Below are positions 1 through 11,205 of a stretch of 64,000 nucleotides of DNA, one piece after another (the stretch's first letter is position 1; each line of letters opens with the position of its first letter). The DNA comes from Myrica gale. Taxonomy: Eukaryota > Streptophyta > Magnoliopsida > Fagales > Myricaceae. The notes below the pieces were generated by a model that was not told the origin of the DNA, did not search any database, and was given only the letters and a program-made list of their open reading frames with translations. The translations under genes were made by a program, and so were the position numbers. The stretch spans positions 5,272,501 through 5,336,500 of the forward strand of contig OZ005617.1 of assembly GCA_963930655.1 (NCBI GenBank). Reading direction: 5' to 3'.

Positions 1-365
1 GAGTTTTGTTTCCTGTGAGTGTTGCGATTACATGGCTCAGATTGTGTGGGCTTCATCGGACGGTGAAGGGAGGGCCAACACATTAATGAGGCGCCCGACT
101 GTGTGACCTGAACGAAACACCCGCAACCCACAAATTTCACACGCAGTCTCTGCCCCCAAATTTCAGCCTTCGACTTCGACTCCTCCCCCCAATTTCAATT
201 TTTCTTGCCCTAGCAGAGCTCCTCCAAATCGGCTCGGTCGTAGGACTCCACTTCGCCTTCGGAGATTGAAACCGCTGAGGTCGCATTTCACACGCACCCA
301 CTCCCCCAAAGGCCAATTTTTCTCGCCCTAGCAGAGCTCCTCCAAATCGGCTGAGAAGGTACAGA
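1..365 (+). repeat. Left TIR of the MULE
   Basis: This pairs with the right TIR over essentially its whole length. It contains an internal direct repeat: a block reading CTAGCAGAGCTCCTCCAAAT occurs near 211 and again near 329. Reading frames through this stretch on either strand are TIR sequence, not genes. Confidence 0.8.
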
Positions 366-1161
366 TGTTCCCCTAATATGTTGAAAGTATACATACTTCT
401 TTGATAAATATATATGGTTCTATATATTTGAGGCATGAGAAATTGATTGTTTTAAATTTGGAGCTCAAGGAATATGCATATGAATGCTCTTGTGTGAGAT
501 CAAAGGACAGGAAAATTCCTCATTGGGTATCTGCATTTTTTTGATAAATAGGCTTTGATGAGGTCCAGGGTCTGAAGGTCTGGACAACTGATTATTTTAA
601 ATTTGGTGACATGGGAGAAATATTGATGATCCTCAGTAGAAATGATTTCAAAATGCATTTGAACAAGGGAAAAAATGGTTTTTAAGATTTTAAAGGTTTT
701 TTCCTGACGACGCAAACATAGTACCAAATAACAGGGGATGATTTATAGATTTTAAGTTTTGATTCCCAAATTGATGTAAACGTACACCTCACAACAAGAT
801 GTCGAGTTTTTCTTGTAATTGGTTAATATAACCTGTAGATGGCTTATAACCTGAAAATTTTTTCATCATATGCTAATTGGTTAATATAACCTGTAGATGA
901 CTCATATTGGTAGTGGTACTAGGAACTCTGTACATTATTATTTTGTGGTAATTGTAGTGGACTCAAGACGAACTGGTACTAAAGTTGAAGTTTCCTGTGC
1001 TTGGTTGTCTCTTTGTGCTTTTATGTTTGTGTCTGCTTACTGTAATTCTGAATGGATGAGTCTTCAGTTCGGTTATTGCAGTTGATTGATGTTATTGAAT
1101 CCATGTTAGACTGTCTCTTTCTTACCAACTTATAAGTTTTAAAAGCTTATAATGGGGGTGA

Positions 1162-1481
1162 CGAATTGGAGTTAGAGGACGTGCCCGTGGCCGTGTAGGT
1201 CCACGTGCTTCGTCACAACCAATTGCTCGTCGTTTGCCACTACTTGACGAATTGGAGTTAGAGGTATGTCTATACTTACAATGCAAATTATTCAGTACAT
1301 ATCTAATTTATTTTTCAGTTAATAACTTGAATCGGAATTACCATAACAATTACGTTGATGTATTCCTCTTTCGTAGGACGAGGAAGAGGGCGAGGAGGAG
1401 GATGCAGAAGAGGGCGAGGAGGAGGATGGGGGCGAGGAGGAATCGGTAACGGGACGATTTAGGAACCTGAATGAGTTGTAA
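1162..1481 (+). pseudogene. Two-exon tail of an RG-rich, acidic-tailed protein, captured in the MULE
   Basis: An open stretch from 1162 encodes an Arg/Gly-rich run (RGRARGRVGPRASS) and ends LLDELELE at 1263. A consensus donor GTATGT follows at 1264. The acceptor TAG ends at 1376, and the frame continues without shift as DEEEGEEEDAEEGEEEDGG, closing RFRNLNEL and a TAA at 1479-1481. The clean splice phase and the continuity of the acidic run make this a true gene tail. No in-frame ATG or upstream domain was found, so only the C-terminus survives or the rest is unrecognised. Function is unknown. RG-rich and Asp/Glu-rich tails occur in many nuclear proteins, so no family is assigned. Confidence 0.5.
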
Positions 1482-2473
1482 AGCAGTGAGATAATGTAAC
1501 TATGTTTTTTATATTGTTGATTGGCTTCATGTTGAGGAATGGTTTATTGGCGTGTTCTTTGTGATGCTTGAGTCCAGAGAATTTGATGAGAATTTATTAA
1601 GAAGAATATTTGAAGTCGTTTATTACGATGAGGTGGTAAACTTACCTCCTGCTCCTGATGTTAGCAACTACTCATTTGTTAACAAAATCAAGATATGAAA
1701 CCTCTCAGCCACCTGTTGCAATCTTACCAAATGCCATTGGCCCTGTATCTTCAAAAACATCGATGCCTTTCGAATTCCATTTGCAGGAATATTTTGTAAT
1801 CATATGCTAATTGGTTTCTTTTTTTCTGTTCTTTTCTTTTTGGTGCAAAGCGATTGATATCAATTGGCTGAATTTTCAATTAGGTTTTTCAGGCATTAAT
1901 GGCTTAAGCTCCTCATCAATAATTGGCATGCGGGCTTGATGCAATTTTCTGACAAAGTCTTCAGAAAATATATTGTAATGCTAGTTTTGTGGTGAAATTT
2001 TTGCTTTCGCGTACGTGCTAAAACAAGTACTAGCACCAGTTTTTCGAGTTACGTCTTGTCCAGTGATTCCTGAGGACATATTCGACCTGGACTACTACTT
2101 CCAACTTTTGTACATATTTGACCTGGACTACTACTTTTCCCTCTCTTTTTGAGAAAATGAAAATGATTTACAGAGAGACCCAAGAAAATTAAATGCCAAT
2201 TTTCCCTCTCTTTTTTTTTTTCGTTTGCAGGTTTTTAACTAAAAGATGCCAACTAATTAAGTGGTGATGGATGACCACTAAAATGATTACAGAGAGACCA
2301 ATGTGATATTGACTTTGGGGCAGCTACTAATTACACATATTAAGAAATAGAGTAACTAAATTGATCATGCCAAGAGAAATCTCAACATCCTAAAAGTACA
2401 ACCACATAGAAAGTTCACTAGAGCTAAAAGTATCACAACCATAACATTGAGACCACTACCTAGTATCCATCAT

Positions 2474-2995
2474 TTACTTCATCCCAAGAGAAATCCCTAC
2501 AACCAAAACAAATATAAACAACACCCATGACTTTATCAACTGCTCCCTAAGTCGGTGATCATTTTCCTTCAATCTCTTTATTTCTCCATCCTTGACTTTC
2601 AAGTTGTTATTAGACCCTTGAAGCTTTTCCTCAAGCAATTTCACCCGTTCTTTGAAGCTATCAATCTCAACATTCTTTGCCTGTGATTTGACAATCTCAA
2701 CCTCTAACTTCTCTTCCAGACGCTGCATTTTCACAATCAATAAAACTAAAGCATCATCATTTGCTTCAAATGCAGCCGGGAAATCAAGCCAATCAAAAAA
2801 ATCGCATCCATGATTATCACGTCCAGTGTAGTTGGGGCAACCAAAAAATCGTCTACCAAAATTCTCTAGAGTGAAGGACCTCCTCACACTGGTGGAGATG
2901 CCACACTTGCATCTCGAGGGTTCCGACACCTCCCTAGGAGCCCATCGCTGACTGGCACTACTCCGTGCAGTTGATATGGATGATGACGATGTCAT
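2474..2995 (-). CDS. GRF-type zinc-finger protein with coiled coil and C-terminal membrane segment
   Basis: This is a 173-residue open frame starting at a true ATG. Residues about 28-70 form a plant GRF zinc finger: CKCG near residue 30, then FGRRFFGCPNY, GCDFFDW and LDF. The Cys and His spacing fits that family (zf-GRF, a nucleic-acid-binding module). Residues about 85-155 are rich in Lys and Glu with a heptad-like pattern and should form a coiled coil. The last 20 residues (VLFIFVLVVGISL) are hydrophobic and could anchor the protein in a membrane. Short GRF-coil-TM proteins of this size are common in plant genomes, often near transposons. This one lies inside the MULE, so it may be captured cargo or an element accessory gene. 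No disabling change is visible; expression is unknown. Confidence 0.7.
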   Translation of the reverse strand: MTSSSSISTARSSASQRWAPREVSEPSRCKCGISTSVRRSFTLENFGRRFFGCPNYTGRDNHGCDFFDWLDFPAAFEANDDALVLLIVKMQRLEEKLEVEIVKSQAKNVEIDSFKERVKLLEEKLQGSNNNLKVKDGEIKRLKENDHRLREQLIKSWVLFIFVLVVGISLGMK

Positions 2996-3149
2996 TCACC
3001 TTAAAGTGTCAGTGACATTCCAATATTAGTGAATGGAATAAAAATTTTCAATATGCACATTCTGCCTATGTACAAAGTTCAAATGTAATACCATGCATAG
3101 AAACACCTAAATATTTTATCAGCAAGCATTCACACAATAAAATGGTTTA

Positions 3150-3331
3150 ACTTCATACACAGAACAATACAATACATACTGGAAAATATATGTGAAATCC
3201 TCCATAGCTTCAATTTTCAGATCCACGCCAAATTTCCTCCATAACTTCATACACAGAAAAATACAATGCATACTGGAAAATATATGTGGAATCCTCCATA
3301 GCTTCAATTTTCAGATCCACACCAAATTTTC
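3150..3331. repeat. Imperfect tandem duplication, period 94 bp
   Basis: The block beginning ACTTCATACACAGAA at 3150 repeats from 3244 with about seven mismatches and a shortened end. It lies between the GRF gene and the right TIR. Confidence 0.75.
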
Positions 3332-3705
3332 AGACTGACAGTATAGTTCCCATAATAATCGACTTAGCAGGCGGTTAAATACCAAACAACTTACCATATA
3401 ATCTCGAATAGAGCAGGCACAATATAATTCCAAAGCAGATCAAGCAAATCTACCATATAACAAACCACACACGCACACAGCACACAGACTCGAAGGGAGA
3501 TCAATGAGAGAGAGAATGAGAGCATATGGTAAATATCAATAACTCGTGGTTTTTGGGTCTTATGCTTAAATAGGAAGAGAGGTGGTGAATTACGAAATGC
3601 CAAGGCCAAATATAGGGATCCACAGTATTCCTCCGATTCAAGCAAAAACGCAGATGTACCATATAACAAACCACAACCTTCAATCAGACCCTACACTAAT
3701 CTGTA

Positions 3706-4150
3706 CCTTCTCAATCTCCCCGAACAGCCAAAGGAGCGACCTCAGCGGTTTCAATCTCCGGAGGAGTCGAAGGCTGAAGCGAAGTGGAGTCTCACGCAGC
3801 CGATTTGGAGGAGCTTTACTAGGGCGAGAAAAATTGGCCTTTGGGGGAGCGGCTGCGTGTGAAATGCGACCTCAGCGGTTTCAATCTCCGGAGGCGAAGT
3901 GGAGTTCTACGACCGAGCCGATTTGGAGGAGCTCTGCTAGGGCGAGAAAAATTGAAATTGGGGGAAGGAGTCGAAGTCAAAGGCTAAAATTTGGGGGCAG
4001 AGACCGCGTGTGAAATTTTGCGGGTTGCGGGTGTTTCATTCGGGTCATATAGTCGGGCGCCTCATTAATGCGCTGGCCTTCCCTTCACCGTCCGATGAAG
4101 CCCACACGATCTAAGTCGTGTAATCGCAACACTCACAGGAAACGAAACTC
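3706..4150 (-). repeat. Right TIR of the MULE
   Basis: This is the inverted copy of the left TIR, about 80 bp longer. The extra bases lie at its inner end, between the shared AAATCGGCT block and the shared GAGAAGGTACAGAT block. The two arms are similar but not identical, so the insertion is not very recent or the arms have diverged. Confidence 0.8.
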
Positions 4151-5789
4151 ACATAATAACCGGAGCCGAGGAAGGGGAACGGCAACGTTTCACTTCAAAG
4201 TTTTTTTTATTTGTAGTATTTTTTAATAATAATTTTATATTTTGTATTTATATATTTTTAGTAAATTATATTTTTTATGATTTTTTATAATACATTACAT
4301 GTTTTTTTATTGTATAAGTTAAATTCACAATATCTTTTTTTGGAAATAAATAATATGTCCTAATTAATTAGTCTAATATTAGTCTTAAAAGTATAATGCT
4401 TTGTATATAGCCTAATACTTAGTACGTAAAATGTTGCAGTGGGATTTTGACAATTTTCGGATATATAGCTTGAATACCAATCCTTGAGAAAGATGAGAGT
4501 CATATCTTCATGGCTTGAAGAGCCATATTCTTTAGGGTCTACATTTGGGTGACAACGCGTACCTTAAAAATTGTGGCTGCTTGTGGCGAGGAGAACATGG
4601 TTTTTGCTTCATCTTGAGTTGAGTTGCTGATAGGCTTGACAGTAAGGTTTTACCTTTGTACGTATGCTAATGGGTATCCAAAAACCGAATAATAAACTAT
4701 ATAGTATATACTTATCCAACAAATGTCCATAACCAAGTGTTCTTCCATATTCTATGCACATACTAATCTAAAGTAATCTTTATTCTTATCCAGCTTGTTG
4801 TCTAAGTAATTTTAACTCTTCATGTACTCGTAATAGTGCCTATCCTACACATTCATTAATTTTTTTTCTAATTTTACGTTAGCTAGCACAAGTCCTCTCG
4901 TACATATTACAAAAAGGGAAATGGGGTTTGACATCACCCTAACACCCACTTGTTAAATATGTTTAAGCCTCACCATGATGAGCTTTTTTTGAATCTTTTT
5001 ATACACTTTTTTTTGTAAGAAAAAAATACTCTCAGTACAGATCGAATGTGTAAAACTACTTTTGTAAAACATAAATGAATTATAGTTCACGTACTAACCC
5101 TTCGAGCTTCGTAGAGCCAGACATCGTTTATTCGCTTCGTCCTATGATTTGGTGTTGACGAATTCAATGGATTTGTTGACATTTAAGTAATCGATGACAT
5201 CACGAGTAAAACGTTATCCTAGGTCCACCCCTTCTTTCTTTTACTTTTATATATTTTTTGTTTTGTTTTCACCCAATGCCTTCCAAGAAGGAATTAGTTC
5301 TGATTTCGGATTAAAGTTTCTTACAAAAAAGAAAACTTTAGGAAAAAGGAAATAAGGGGAAAAAAAGCCCAATTTATTTTTGCCTTTTTATGTGATGAAA
5401 ATTTTTTTTCCCGGTCAGTAACTTCAGTCAGAAAATCCTTTCTCGTCATAGGATCTAAAAAAAACATTCCAAACAAAGTAAATGAATTTAACCTCAAGGG
5501 TTAGCCTACATATTAAAGCTATGGCTTTGGTAATTTATTTTTCTAGAACTTTTGACCATGTAATTACTCGGGTTATGTAAGTTGAGAGAACTGTACAGGC
5601 TCTAGATTTTTTTTTGCGCAACCACCCCCTAGCCAGTGGTTAATGTTGTAAGGTGGTTTTTTAAAATTTTTTGGAGATTGGAGGTCAGTGCTTATGTTGT
5701 TGGAGATTGGAAGTCTGGGCTTATGTTGGTTCTTTTGGTTTTTGACAAGTTGTTAAAATTTAAATTTGTGAGTGCTGAATTGTTGATTA
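4151..5789. other. AT-rich intergenic stretch, no gene seen
   Basis: Nothing here reads as coding and no RNA gene was recognised. It contains homopolymer runs and AT-rich tracts only. Confidence 0.6.
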
Positions 5790-5962
5790 GTTAATGTGAT
5801 TTTCGATATTACTGCATGTGCATTTCAATAATTTTTAATGCTTTTAGTCTTTAATTTTTTATATTTTAACTCTAAGAAATTTTTTGCTATATGTAGGAAA
5901 ATTTTTTTCCTCATTTCGCCTTAGGAGTTCCGCCCACAACTGAAGTCCTGGTTCCGCCAATG
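5790..5962 (+). mobile_element. Right end of a decayed hAT element (CAGTGGCGG family)
   Basis: The segment parallels the 3' ends of the better-preserved hAT copies. It contains a TTTTAACTCTAAG block, a CGCCTTAGGAGTTCCGCC block and the terminal TCCTGGTTCCGCCAATG, a variant of GGTTCCGCCACTG. No matching left end or TSD was found, so this is a remnant. Confidence 0.5.
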
Positions 5963-6540
5963 ACGACCGTTCTTTGGCGTCATGAGGGGTGTAAACATAA
6001 TCCATTAAGGACTAGGCACGTTCTCCATGACCAAAAATCACAAGAAACAAAATATTCATTAATCTGCGATTTGCTGCCCATAACGTTACAAACCCAAAAT
6101 GCAAATGCACACAAGCAAAATGAACATTACACATGTAAATTTACGGACTATCAGTATATAATGATAGAATTCAAAACCTCCATGCTTAGATATTATTCAA
6201 TTCGATTGACATACTTTACACGTTTTAAATTATGTACTCTAATTGCATAAGCTAATCTCACAATATATTTTTGTTTGAAAGTAAATAATATGTCGTAGTT
6301 AAATAGTATTATATTACTAATTATTATTTTTTATAAGTACTAATTATTCAAAATATATATGCTTATGCTCATTATAAGTATGATAATAGATGTTTTCTAA
6401 AGTATACAATAATGACTTCATTGGTATTGAATTAACCAAGTAATTTTTTTAGGTTGTGTTTGTATAGAAGGTTTATTCACTCTTTACATACTTTGTATAT
6501 ATACTGACATATAATATATAAGTATAGACAATTTATAACA

Positions 6541-7595
6541 TCTTTTTTTTACCGTTGTCATAACAAGTGCCGCTTAAAGTCACCTATAGTGACGCTTTTT
6601 TTTTACCGTTGTTAAATAATTTCATTGTCTTTTAACAACGGTTTTTTTAACAGCGGTCATGAAAAACGCTGCTCAAAGTCACCTATTGTGGCACTTTTTA
6701 TGACCGTTGTTAAAACGATCGATGTTAAATAATTTTACTGTATTTTAACAGCGGTCTTTTTAACAGTGTCCACAAAAGCGCTGCTATAGGTGACTTTCGG
6801 CGACATTTTTCTAGACCGCCGTTAAAAAGACCGATGTTATAAGACAACGAAGTTTTTAACAACGATCTTTGTAACAAAATGAATCGTGTTATTAATTTAA
6901 ATTTGTATTACTGTTTAAAAAAACATATTTAGGAAAATATAGGAAAAAATTAATGGTATTTTAAAAATGTCGCCACATACAAAAAAAACGCTAACACAGA
7001 CTTTTAGCCTAAAAAAACGCTGGCTAAAAAATGCTGGTATAGTAGGTCTTTTGGCCTATTCCCCCGATTTTTTTTGAACTATGCCAGCGGTTTTAAAAAC
7101 GCCGCTAAAACAACGCTGTTGAAAATCTGGAGAAACGCCTAAAAATCGCTGCTATAAGTTGGGAAACGCCAGTGCTTTTTTAAAACGCCGCTAAAAAACC
7201 GCTGTTGAAAATCTGGTGAAACGCCAGCATTTTTTCAAAACGATGTTAAAAAACCGCTGCTATAAGCGGAGAAACGCTAGCGTTTTTAAAAACGCTAATA
7301 AAAAATCGCTGCTATAAGTTGGGAAACGCCAGCGCTTTTTTTAAATGCCACTAAAAAACCGCTGCCAAAACTTCGACGATTTTTTTAACTGCGGTCGCAA
7401 AAAACGCCGCTGAAAGTCACCTATAGCGGTGCTTTTGCTAACCATCGTTAAAAAGACCGCTGTTAAGATTCAAAGGAGTTTTGGCAGCGGTTTTTTAGCG
7501 CCGGTCATAAAAAGCGCCGATATAGTTGACTTTCAGCGGCGTTTTTCGCGACCGCCGTTAAAAGGATCGCTGTTAAAAGACGGTTTTTTGTAGTG
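6541..7595. mobile_element. CACTA (En/Spm-type) transposon end with subterminal repeat array
   Basis: The right boundary reads TTTTTTGTAGTG, the complement of a CACTACAAAAAA terminus. Inward, modules such as GACCGCTGTTAAAA, AGTCACCTATAG and GGTGACTTTCAGCGGCG recur in both orientations over about 1 kb. A second module type around 7080-7340 reads GGGAAACGCCAGCG and AAAACGCCGCTAAAA. Dense short direct and inverted subterminal repeats are typical of CACTA elements, where the transposase binds. No CACTA terminus lies on the left and no transposase is seen. This is either a truncated element or a small non-autonomous derivative, possibly two subfamilies nested. Confidence 0.65.
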
Positions 7596-7775
7596 ACATT
7601 TACCTTTAATGTGAAAGCTGATTGTTTTCCCCAAGTACTGTGAGATTGTGTTTAACCGGTAAGGAATCTTGGTGTTTCCAAAACATAATTTTGGAATGAT
7701 AAAAGTTTTGGTTTATGAGAGTTGGTAAAAAAATGAAGAGAGTGATGATTTCAATGAATTTTTTATGTTTATTGT

Positions 7776-8289
7776 AAGGGTTAAATATACTTTGCACCCT
7801 TTATGTTTGGGGGTGTTGACACATAGCACCCTAATGTTTTATTTTTGAGACATCAAGCCTATTATGTTATCTCCTCCAACGATTTGCATCCCAAAGTGAA
7901 ATTAGACTTCAAATTAGACAGTAATCGTATCGCCCTTGTCATTGATAAGATATTGAGATTAGAATTTGCCGATAAGAACTTCAAGAATGAAGATTTCAAG
8001 GCAATAAATGTCTATCTTCAGAGAGATATACTAGTATTGCACATATTCAGGTGATCTATAGGACAAACATTGTTTGAGATTCAAGGGCGATACAGTAATC
8101 TAACAGGAACTGAGGTCACATGAGAGACTTGTGTAAATGATTACCGTATAATTTTATGCCTAATTTCACTCCGAGTGCAAATTGTTGGGGAGATAATATA
8201 ATGAGCTTAATGTCTCAAAAATAAAATATTGAGGGTGCAATGTGTCAACACCCTCTAAACATAGGGAGTGCAAAGTCTATTTAACACTT
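7776..8289. mobile_element. Foldback element with about 100-bp inverted repeats
   Basis: The left arm begins AAGGGTTAAATATACTTTGC and continues through GGTGTTGACACAT and TATTTTTGAGACAT. The right arm is its complement, ending GCAAAGTCTATTTAACACTT at 8289. The centre carries a 69-codon frame with no recognisable domain. Flanking bases do not show a clear TSD. Confidence 0.65.
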
Positions 8290-10304
8290 AGTGTAATAGA
8301 AATAGATGATTTAATGGAGAGTGAAAAATCATTTTATAATTATTTTATTAGATCAAAATATTCTAGGTCACCAACCTTTTACCACTATGCCTCTGCTAGG
8401 GTTGAGAATAAACTATGACCCGAGTTGTCTTGATAGTGCCTCCGCCTTTCGGTATCTATCTAGAAACTTTTGAAATGTAAGATGTAATTATGACTATGCT
8501 CAGCTAGAGGCCGTCCCAATTCTCACTCTCCTCCCATGATTTAAATCCCATATTTTAGAAAAAGAATGTTGTTGCCTATTATCGTCATTATCACGCTATG
8601 AAATTTCAATTTTGATAAGATCATACTTGATCCTCGAAAATGATCCTACAACTCCTTTAGAAATAAACAAGGTTATTTTATTGCCCATTATTATCATTAT
8701 TGCTCAATATAATATCTATTGCGATAAGAATACAATACAATATAATATCATTATTCATGTTAATCATCATCGTTATCACACAATAGAGATGTATATTTTA
8801 CTCATTCAGTAAAAAGATACCCATTTTGATATTTTGATGGCATTTTTGCATGCTACACATTTAGGCTCTGTTAGACTATTTTTAAGGGTAGTAACCCACG
8901 GAATCAAAATTCCGTTCCAATATTTATTAGAATACAAATTTTTTAATCTGAAATAAAAAATCGAAAATTCCGATTCGATATGTGAACTTTTTTGAACATA
9001 TATTTTTTTTTGTTCTTAGAGCCGAAATTTTGACAAGATTTTTTTATATATATAATAAATTAACAAAAAATTTAAAAGTTCATCTAAAATCTAAATTGGA
9101 ACATGAATATTCATTTAAGTTTCATTTGTTATACGCATTTTTAGCTCTCTATTTTTTTTAAAAATAAAAACTCTTAAAATTAAAAATTATAAAAAATAAG
9201 CTCGAATTTTTGCAACTCCTAATTGTTTCTAAACCTGATCATTAGGTAAAATCCGTCAAAATTTGATGTACAAGATCAGTTACATTAATTTTGTTTATTA
9301 CGTACCAAAGAAAAAAAAACGTGCAAAAACTTCCTTCGCGTTCACCCAAAACAAGCATCATGAGTACTTAATGAGAATAAATATATCTCCTTGGAATAAT
9401 AGATAAGCATATCTTGACTCCTCCACTAACACTAACAGCATTGGAAAAAGAACAACTTACGGAAACGAATCGTTGCATTTATTCCTTACCATTTGGAACC
9501 CTAATCATCACGACCCCAAAGAAACTTTCACGAGTTTGTGTGTATGATATAAGAATCCACTACTATTAGGAATCGTATCATTCAGTCAGCACAAAACCTT
9601 CTGTTGAATGCTCCAATAATTGCTTTCCAATATCCACAAACGTACGCCATCGTGACCAAAAGAACCCATTAGTCAGGGAATGGTATTATTCAGTCAGCAA
9701 GATTTTGTTGAATATTCCATCCAATCTATTAGATCTGAGCCATTTGACTGACAACCAGAAGTGGCTGGTCACCCACCACGGAGACAAATGTTCAGGTATA
9801 CCTAAACTTATATCATGTCATGTCTCCTATATGTAATTTATTTCCCCCTTATTTTTAAACTCATTTGTTCACGTCATATCATGATCAAATTCGATTTTAA
9901 TCGAAGCCATGTCTAAAATGCCTAAAATTCGATGCCAGAATTAAATATTCATGATTTCCTTGTACCTCCCAAGAAAAGTCAAATCGCACGTCTAGCTTAT
10001 AACGCGATATATATAGATAAATTTCTATCGGATGTACGGCCATATGTTTGCCACGTGAACCAATTGTTCTATACATTATTAATTAAGTTGATCTATAGTT
10101 CACAAATAGATTGCTCGATCGGACTTCGACGCTCTGCTTACGTCTTTCTCAAGCTATAATCATCGTTCTACCTATATTTTTTGAACAGATTGATTCTCTT
10201 TGACTTTGACCATATTAGTGGTGCTAAATGAGCATTTTTAGCCTTAAGTGAGATAATAACCCTAGCTCTTGAACTTCAAGAAAATTTGAACAATATATAT
10301 ATAT
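8290..10304. other. AT-rich intergenic, no gene seen
   Basis: No coding gene or RNA gene was recognised. Around 9565-9720 there is a diverged direct repeat of about 50 bp: TATCATTCAGTCAGCA then TATTATTCAGTCAGCA, each followed by a GTTGAAT..TCCA block. It is of unknown origin. Confidence 0.5.
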
Positions 10305-10307
10305 CTA

Positions 10308-10614
10308 GGTGATGTTCGTTTTGAGAAAAAATGTAGGATTTTGGAGAAGTTGTGAATTTTTATGTTGAATAGTGTTTTATTGGTGTTTGTGTAAATTGGA
10401 GAGAGAAATGATTTGATGTAATTGTTTAATAAAAAAGTATTGGAGTTATGTGAAAAAGTATAGAGAGAGAAAATTTATGTTGAATAAAAAATTAAAAAGT
10501 TGTTGGAGATTGTGTAAAATGTATTGGTTTTTGTGTTTGAATTCTAAATATGTTCGGTGGTAGAATTGTGAATATACTTAGAATCCTGAAAAAATGGTGA
10601 AAACGAACATGACC
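10308..10614. mobile_element. MITE, PIF/Harbinger-like, 3-bp TSD
   Basis: The ends are GGTGATGTTCGTTTT and its near-complement AAAACGAACATGACC. They are flanked by CTA on both sides (305-307 and 615-617 of the 10-kb block). The AT-rich interior, including TTGATGTAATTGTTTAATAA, recurs near 46860 and 60300, so this is a local multicopy family. No coding capacity. Confidence 0.65.
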
Positions 10615-11205
10615 CTAGTTTTGTCGAGGCTTGCTAACCCAAAAATCAGACAGATTTGGCCACAATTTCTTGCAGCTCTTGTTCCACCTGCTTTGTTACT
10701 AACTCAAAATCGCTTTGAACGAAACGGAAAAAGGAAAAATTGAAGGGACTGTCGTCTAATGAAACATAAGACCACCTAAGATTTAAAAAAAAAAAAAGAA
10801 AAGAAGAAGAAGCAAAGACATGATACTATAGCTTGGAGAAAGAGCCATCAGCCGAGTGCTTATAAAAGGCCTACTTACAATATTAGCCATGCATGAAAAT
10901 AATATAAGTTTACTAGTGCAGCTTATAAAGAAGTTGGGTGGTCTATAGCTGTACTGCAAACTGCATATATACTTCTCAATCAGTACTAGATGCCTGATCT
11001 CCACCAGCAGCTTGTAGCACTCTCTTTGCACCACGTCATGAGTTAGCATTATACGGAAAGAATCTCTCTCTCAAGTCTCAGCCTTTCGCGCATGGCATCA
11101 GTAGAGACACACATGCATGTGTCACACTATATATGACGTTAAGTACCTTTCTTTTTTATGGCAAAAGTCTTCAATATCATTAGTAGAAACTCCAAATTTT
11201 TTTAT

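Larger units (their letters stand above)
1..4150. mobile_element. Mutator-like element (MULE) with long terminal inverted repeats
   Basis: The first 365 bases return as a reverse complement at the right end, finishing at 4150, with only scattered mismatches. The outermost bases are GAGTTTTGTTTCCTGTGAG on the left and their complement on the right. Long TIRs of this kind enclosing unrelated gene pieces are the hallmark of MULEs and Pack-MULEs. The left TSD would fall before the window, so the usual 9-11 bp duplication cannot be tested; the right flank reads ACATAATAACC. Inside are a GRF zinc-finger gene on the minus strand, an acidic-tailed exon pair on the plus strand and a 94-bp tandem duplication. 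No MuDR-type transposase domain was recognised, so the element is probably non-autonomous. The superfamily call rests on TIR architecture alone. Confidence 0.75.

Noticed and set aside
137..436. Open frames of about 100 and 143 codons in the first 440 bases and at 3582-4013
   Set aside because: They are opposite copies of the MULE terminal inverted repeat; the protein-like similarity between them is due to the TIR.
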